Shown: one piece after another, positions 7,965 through 10,990 of the stretch | Numbering within the stretch: position 1 is the stretch's first letter | Layout: each line of letters starts with the position of its first letter | From: Prevotellaceae bacterium | Lineage (GTDB): Bacteria; Bacteroidota; Bacteroidia; Bacteroidales; UBA932 | Assembly: GCA_031258915.1 (NCBI GenBank) | Contig: JAIRMD010000112.1 | Coordinates: 1-10,990, forward strand | DNA: 10,990 nucleotides | Direction of reading: 5' to 3' | The notes under the pieces: generated by a model | Database searches by the model: none | Seen by the model: the letters and a program-made list of their open reading frames with translations, nothing else | What the model was told of the DNA's origin: nothing | Translations under genes and position numbers: made by a program

Positions 7965-9023
7965 CTACTTCTCCATTTCCAGCGTTGCAGCCGGTAGCGG
8001 ATTTTTGGACAGCTCGGCGTACTGCCTGCGGCGCTTGTAGGCATCGCAGGCCATGTATAGCGCGGCGCGGAACGAGCTGGGCGAAGCCGTGTCCTTGCCG
8101 GCTATATCGTAGCCTATATCGTCCATAGGGGAGGTGCATATTATGGGCAGGCCGCAGGTGTAACTCACGCTTGCCTCAGGCGATAACGCTCCGAATGGCA
8201 TCAGCCCCTGATCGTGGTACATGGCGAGCACAGCGTCGAAGCGCGAGGCGTAGCTCCGGGCAAAAAAGCTGGTGGTGGCGTACGGGCCAAAGGCCAAAAT
8301 TTTGCTCTTGGTAGCCTCCTCCACTGCCGGAATGATAACCTCTACTTCCTCCGAGCCGATGCGACCGCCGTCGCCGGCGTGAGGGTTAAGAGCCAGCACC
8401 GCTATGCGGGGCTTAGGTACCATAAAATCCTCCTTGAGGGTAGCGTTGAGCAGCTGAAGCTTGCCAATTAGCAGCGCCTTTGTAACGGCTGCGGGAACTT
8501 GCGACAGCGGTATGTGCTCCGTAGCAATGCCTATGCGCGCAGCGTTGCTTATAAGCAGCGGGAGGAAATCTTTGGCGCCAAAGGTCTCGGCTAAAAGCTC
8601 GCTATGCCCCGTAAGCGTGGCGCGGGTAGCGGGAGCGGCCTGCTCCCTGAAGGGGCATGTTACCAGCGCATGAATTTTGCCGCTTTGCAGGTCGCGAATG
8701 GCGGCGCCGAGCGCCGCCAGCGCCCCCTTGCTCGACGCCTCCGACGGCTTGCCAAGCTCCACCTTTACTTCATCGTCCATTACGTTGATAATGTTGGCGC
8801 GCTTGGCGTTAGCATCGTCAACGGAGCGGATTATGTTGAAGTTGAAGGTGCCAACGTTGCTCACTGTTTTACGGTAAAATGCGGCAACCTTGGGTGAGCC
8901 GTACACAATGGGTGTACACATTTCCAGCATGCGCGGGTCGATGAGCGTTTTGATGATAACCTCATAGCTAATACCGTTTATATCACCCTGAGTTATACCA
9001 ACTTTAATCTTGGGTTCTGCCAT
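7965..9023 (-). CDS. pdxA: PdxA-family dehydrogenase (4-hydroxythreonine-4-phosphate dehydrogenase-like), altered substrate site
   Basis: Canonical PdxA oxidises 4-phosphohydroxy-L-threonine with NAD in the DXP-dependent vitamin B6 pathway, as a metal-dependent cytoplasmic dimer. The 352-residue length and the motifs VGITQGDINGISYEV, LNPHAGDGG, YHDQGL and YDIAGK place this protein in the family, and the N-terminus reads like other Bacteroidota PdxA proteins. Motif positions are offset by exactly 4 from E. coli PdxA. The metal ligands H166, H211 and H266 correspond to H170, H215 and H270, and substrate contacts H136/T137 to H140/S141. However, E. coli K274, N283 and R292 correspond to G278, S287 and C296, and the DHGT motif is MDDI (300-303). 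The family is certain; the exact reaction is not, so the symbol marks homology. The start is ATG without a Shine-Dalgarno sequence. It is probably the first gene of an operon with ruvA and sprA. Confidence 0.85.
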   Translation of the reverse strand: MAEPKIKVGITQGDINGISYEVIIKTLIDPRMLEMCTPIVYGSPKVAAFYRKTVSNVGTFNFNIIRSVDDANAKRANIINVMDDEVKVELGKPSEASSKGALAALGAAIRDLQSGKIHALVTCPFREQAAPATRATLTGHSELLAETFGAKDFLPLLISNAARIGIATEHIPLSQVPAAVTKALLIGKLQLLNATLKEDFMVPKPRIAVLALNPHAGDGGRIGSEEVEVIIPAVEEATKSKILAFGPYATTSFFARSYASRFDAVLAMYHDQGLMPFGALSPEASVSYTCGLPIICTSPMDDIGYDIAGKDTASPSSFRAALYMACDAYKRRRQYAELSKNPLPAATLEMEK

Positions 9024-9068
9024 GTTATTGCGTTATGTTTTTTGTCTTTACAGGAAGTTGATAGGTAG

Positions 9069-9085
9069 CAAAAATACCAAAAATA
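9069..9085 (-). promoter_or_regulatory. Two candidate -7 elements for the pdxA-like/ruvA/sprA operon
   Basis: On the minus strand TATTTTTG occurs twice, at 9085-9078 and 9076-9069, 1 bp apart. Both copies match the Bacteroidota -7 consensus TAnnTTTG and lie 45-62 bp upstream of the ATG of the pdxA-like gene. I see no good TTG-type -33 element at the usual distance, so this is a candidate from motif and position only. Confidence 0.45.
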
Positions 9086-9109
9086 GCCGCGTGGAGCGCT
9101 CTGTGCCTG

Positions 9110-9123
9110 TTAAATTAATTTAA
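9110..9123. promoter_or_regulatory. Perfect 14-bp AT palindrome in the divergent intergenic region
   Basis: TTAAATTAATTTAA is identical to its reverse complement and consists only of A and T. It lies between the candidate promoters of the two divergent transcription units. It could be an operator for a dimeric regulator or an AT-rich upstream element. The symmetry is seen directly; the regulatory role is inference. Confidence 0.35.
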
Positions 9124-9172
9124 GTGGTGCATGTTTAAGCGGTGAGAAATCGGTGGGAAGCCTTATATTGCT

Positions 9173-9180
9173 TACTTTTG
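9173..9180 (+). promoter_or_regulatory. Candidate -7 element for the cystathionine gamma-lyase gene
   Basis: TACTTTTG matches the Bacteroidota -7 consensus TAnnTTTG and ends 64 bp before the ATG of the lyase gene. The distance suits a short 5' leader. There is no convincing TTG element at the -33 position, so support is the one motif plus its location. Confidence 0.4.
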
Positions 9181-9244
9181 TGCCGTAATTTATCGCGTTC
9201 ACCTAATTCCAAACAGTAAAACTTATAAATGATCTGTAACACAC

Positions 9245-10444
9245 ATGGCACAAGAATCGCAACACAGGCAACCCGGCAGCGCTCCGGCGCCGACACTTGG
9301 CTTTGCTACCAGAGCCGTTCACGCCGGCGAAGAGGCCGACCTTAGAGAAGGCGCCACCGGCGACGTGGTGGCCGCCATACACCTTGCCACCACTTACGCA
9401 CGGAAAGAAGTAGCCCTGCCGGGGCGCTACGAGTACGTCCGCTCCCAAAACCCCACCCGCGAAGCCCTGGAGGTAAAGCTGGCCGCGCTGGAGAACGCCC
9501 GCTACGGCTTAGCATTCAGCTCCGGGCTGGCCGCCGAAACCACCCTGCTGCTGGCCACGCTAAAGGCGGGCGACCATATCGTTGCCTTCGACGATTTGTA
9601 CGGCGGCACTAAGCGCTTGTTCGAGCAGGTTTTTGTGAGCTTTGGCGTCGAAGTGTCGTACGTTGACGCTACCGGAGCATTGCCGGTGGAGCGTGCGCTG
9701 AGGCCATCCACCAAAATGGTGTGGGTAGAATCGCCCACCAACCCTCTGCTAAAGCTATCCGACATACGGGCTATTGCCCAAGTTACCCGCAGGAATGGGC
9801 TGATTTTGGTGGTGGACAACACTTTCCTATCGCCCTACTTTCAAAAACCGCTGGACTTGGGCGCCGACGTGGTGGTGCATAGCGTTACCAAGTACATTGG
9901 CGGGCACAGCGATGTGCTGGGGGGGGCGCTGCTGGTCAACAGCGAGCAGCACTACGAAAAGCTGCAGTACCTCCAAAACTCGGCAGGCGCCGTGCTCTCC
10001 CCCTTCGACTCGTACCTGACGCTGCGCGGCCTCAAAACGCTGGCGCTGCGCATGGAGCGCCACCAACAAAACGCCCTGGCAATAGCGCATTTTTTGGAAA
10101 AACACCCTAAGGTGAGCCGCGTGCTCTACCCAGGCCTGGAGAGCCACCCGCAGCACGAGCTGGCAAAGGCGCAGGCAAGCGGCTTTGGCGGGGTGCTCTC
10201 GTTCGACCTGAAGGGCACGGTGCCCGATGCCGAAAACTTTTTGGAGCGCCTGCAGGTATTCACGCTGGCCGAAAGCTTGGGCGGGGTAGAATCGCTCATT
10301 GAGCTCCCCTCGCAGATGACGCACGCCTCGCTAGAAAAAGCAGCGCGCGAAAAAATCGGCATCACCGATACCCTAATCCGGCTTTCGGCTGGTATAGAGG
10401 ACGCGGCGGACTTAGTTGCTGATTTGGAGCAGGCGTTGGCGTGA
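9245..10444 (+). CDS. Cystathionine gamma-lyase, PLP-dependent transsulfuration enzyme
   Basis: Members of this Cys/Met-metabolism family are cytoplasmic PLP enzymes. A gamma-lyase cleaves L-cystathionine to L-cysteine, 2-oxobutyrate and ammonia, and can release H2S. The 399 residues fit. PLP-site residues are visible: Y64/R66 in YVRSQNPTR, S92-GLA, Y119-GG, D191 in VVDNTF, and S213/T215/K216 in SVTKYIGGHSD, where K216 is the Schiff-base lysine. The sequence strongly resembles animal and yeast CGL over long stretches, including SHPQHEL, FTLAESLGG, MTHAS and DTLIRLS. E343 in LAESLGG matches Glu339 of human CGL, a position linked to gamma-lyase specificity. G121 stands where methionine gamma-lyases carry their typical cysteine. 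Cystathionine gamma-synthase (MetB) remains the main alternative. ATG 9245 is the first possible start, because an in-frame TGA lies at 9230. A G8 run sits just after the K216 codon. Confidence 0.9.
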   Translation: MAQESQHRQPGSAPAPTLGFATRAVHAGEEADLREGATGDVVAAIHLATTYARKEVALPGRYEYVRSQNPTREALEVKLAALENARYGLAFSSGLAAETTLLLATLKAGDHIVAFDDLYGGTKRLFEQVFVSFGVEVSYVDATGALPVERALRPSTKMVWVESPTNPLLKLSDIRAIAQVTRRNGLILVVDNTFLSPYFQKPLDLGADVVVHSVTKYIGGHSDVLGGALLVNSEQHYEKLQYLQNSAGAVLSPFDSYLTLRGLKTLALRMERHQQNALAIAHFLEKHPKVSRVLYPGLESHPQHELAKAQASGFGGVLSFDLKGTVPDAENFLERLQVFTLAESLGGVESLIELPSQMTHASLEKAAREKIGITDTLIRLSAGIEDAADLVADLEQALA

Positions 10445-10462
10445 CGGACGAGGCGGAGGATG

Positions 10463-10990
10463 CTAATGGGTGATGCTATCCGGAGAAAAAGCAAGGCGAC
10501 GCATCTCGCTACCGCTGCCGCCCATTAGCGCCAACCGTAGCAAATTCAGCGCGCTGTGCGAGGCGCGGAGGATGGTTCGCTCCCTGTCGCTGCCCAAATT
10601 CAGCTTACGCGAGGCGACTCCTTCTGGAGTGGCGGCGGCTATCCATACCGTTCCCACAGGCTTTTCGGGGGTTCCACCATCGGGGCCTGCAACGCCCGAT
10701 GTGGCAACGGCGTAATCGGTTTGCAGCGTCCGCCGTGCACCCTGCGCCATTTGCTCCGCCACCGCTTGGCTCACGGCGCCATGCCTTTCGATGTCGCCCG
10801 GCAGCACCCCCAGCTCCTTTACCTTTACGTCATTTGAGTACGCTACTACGCTGCCCCTGAAGTAGGCCGACGCTCCGGGCTGCGCCGTAACGATGGCTGC
10901 TACCCGCCCGCCGGTGCACGATTCGGCGGTGGACAAGGTTGCCCCGTGCGCCTTGAGCAGCTGCCCGACGGCGCTCTCCAGCGTAGCGCC
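10463..10990 (-). CDS. cinA: CinA C-terminal domain (nicotinamide-nucleotide amidase), 5' end beyond the window
   Basis: The C-terminal CinA/PncC domain deamidates nicotinamide mononucleotide to nicotinate mononucleotide in NAD salvage. The 175 visible residues contain the family signature: TLSTAESCTGG near the start, then PGASAYFRGSVVAYSN, HGAVS, YAVATSGVAGPDGGTPEKP and VGTVWIA. The Ser of AESC and the Lys following YSN are the residues usually proposed for catalysis. The frame stays open to the window edge. A TTG inside the TLSTAES segment is not a credible start, because typical family sequence (TLESAVGQLL) continues upstream of it. That upstream segment resembles full-length CinA (about 410 residues), so an N-terminal molybdopterin-binding-like domain probably lies outside; a stand-alone PncC is the alternative. 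The gene converges on the lyase gene with 18 bp between stop codons and no evident terminator there. Confidence 0.93.
   Translation of the reverse strand, partial: GATLESAVGQLLKAHGATLSTAESCTGGRVAAIVTAQPGASAYFRGSVVAYSNDVKVKELGVLPGDIERHGAVSQAVAEQMAQGARRTLQTDYAVATSGVAGPDGGTPEKPVGTVWIAAATPEGVASRKLNLGSDRERTILRASHSALNLLRLALMGGSGSEMRRLAFSPDSITH

Noticed and set aside
9203..9448. 81-codon minus-strand open frame across the lyase start and intergenic region
   Set aside because: It overlaps the well-supported lyase N-terminus, has no recognisable domain, and reads as the complement of that gene.
10445..10480. Terminator or repeat between the convergent lyase and cinA genes (7-bp direct repeat GATGCTA at 10459 and 10472)
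   Set aside because: There is no stem-loop with a T-run on either strand. The repeat is short, partly inside the cinA coding end, and within chance expectation.
10463..10936. A complete small CinA protein starting at the TTG at 10936
   Set aside because: The frame stays open to the window edge and the residues before this TTG (TLESAVGQLLKAHGATL) are typical CinA-domain sequence, so the gene is partial, not a short complete one.

Overview
The window looks like a chromosomal housekeeping segment from a member of the Bacteroidota. The main evidence is a full-length SprA/Sov outer-membrane translocon, which is restricted to bacteria with the type IX secretion system (T9SS). Supporting evidence is the ruvA-sprA gene order known from that phylum, start codons mostly without Shine-Dalgarno sequences, and TAnnTTTG-type -7 promoter motifs upstream of the genes. 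Coding DNA is visibly GC-rich, while the divergent intergenic region is AT-rich.

Layout: positions 27-9023 are three genes on the minus strand, transcribed pdxA-like -> ruvA -> sprA. The gaps are 39 bp and 15 bp, so they probably form one operon. sprA alone fills two thirds of the window. A 221-bp divergent intergenic region (9024-9244) separates this operon from a plus-strand, PLP-dependent cystathionine gamma-lyase gene (9245-10444). That gene converges, with an 18-bp gap, on the 3' end of a cinA gene entering from the right edge on the minus strand. There is no RNA gene, mobile element, CRISPR array or prophage sign.

Functionally the genes are mixed. They cover protein export (SprA), Holliday-junction processing (RuvA), a PdxA-family metal-dependent dehydrogenase, sulfur amino-acid metabolism (CGL) and nicotinamide nucleotide salvage (CinA C-terminal domain). 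The only thematic link is that PdxA would make the vitamin B6 cofactor and the divergent neighbour uses PLP.

The best lead is the PdxA-family protein. It keeps all three metal-binding histidines and the family fold. However, at the three positions matching the substrate-binding Lys, Asn and Arg of E. coli PdxA (K274, N283, R292) it has Gly, Ser and Cys, and the usual DHGT motif is MDDI. It may not perform the canonical B6 reaction. Smaller points are a TTG start for sprA in the same frame as ruvA, an in-frame (AGC)8 microsatellite in sprA, a G8 tract in the lyase gene, and small repeats and palindromes between genes. I saw no convincing evidence of a wholly new multi-gene system.
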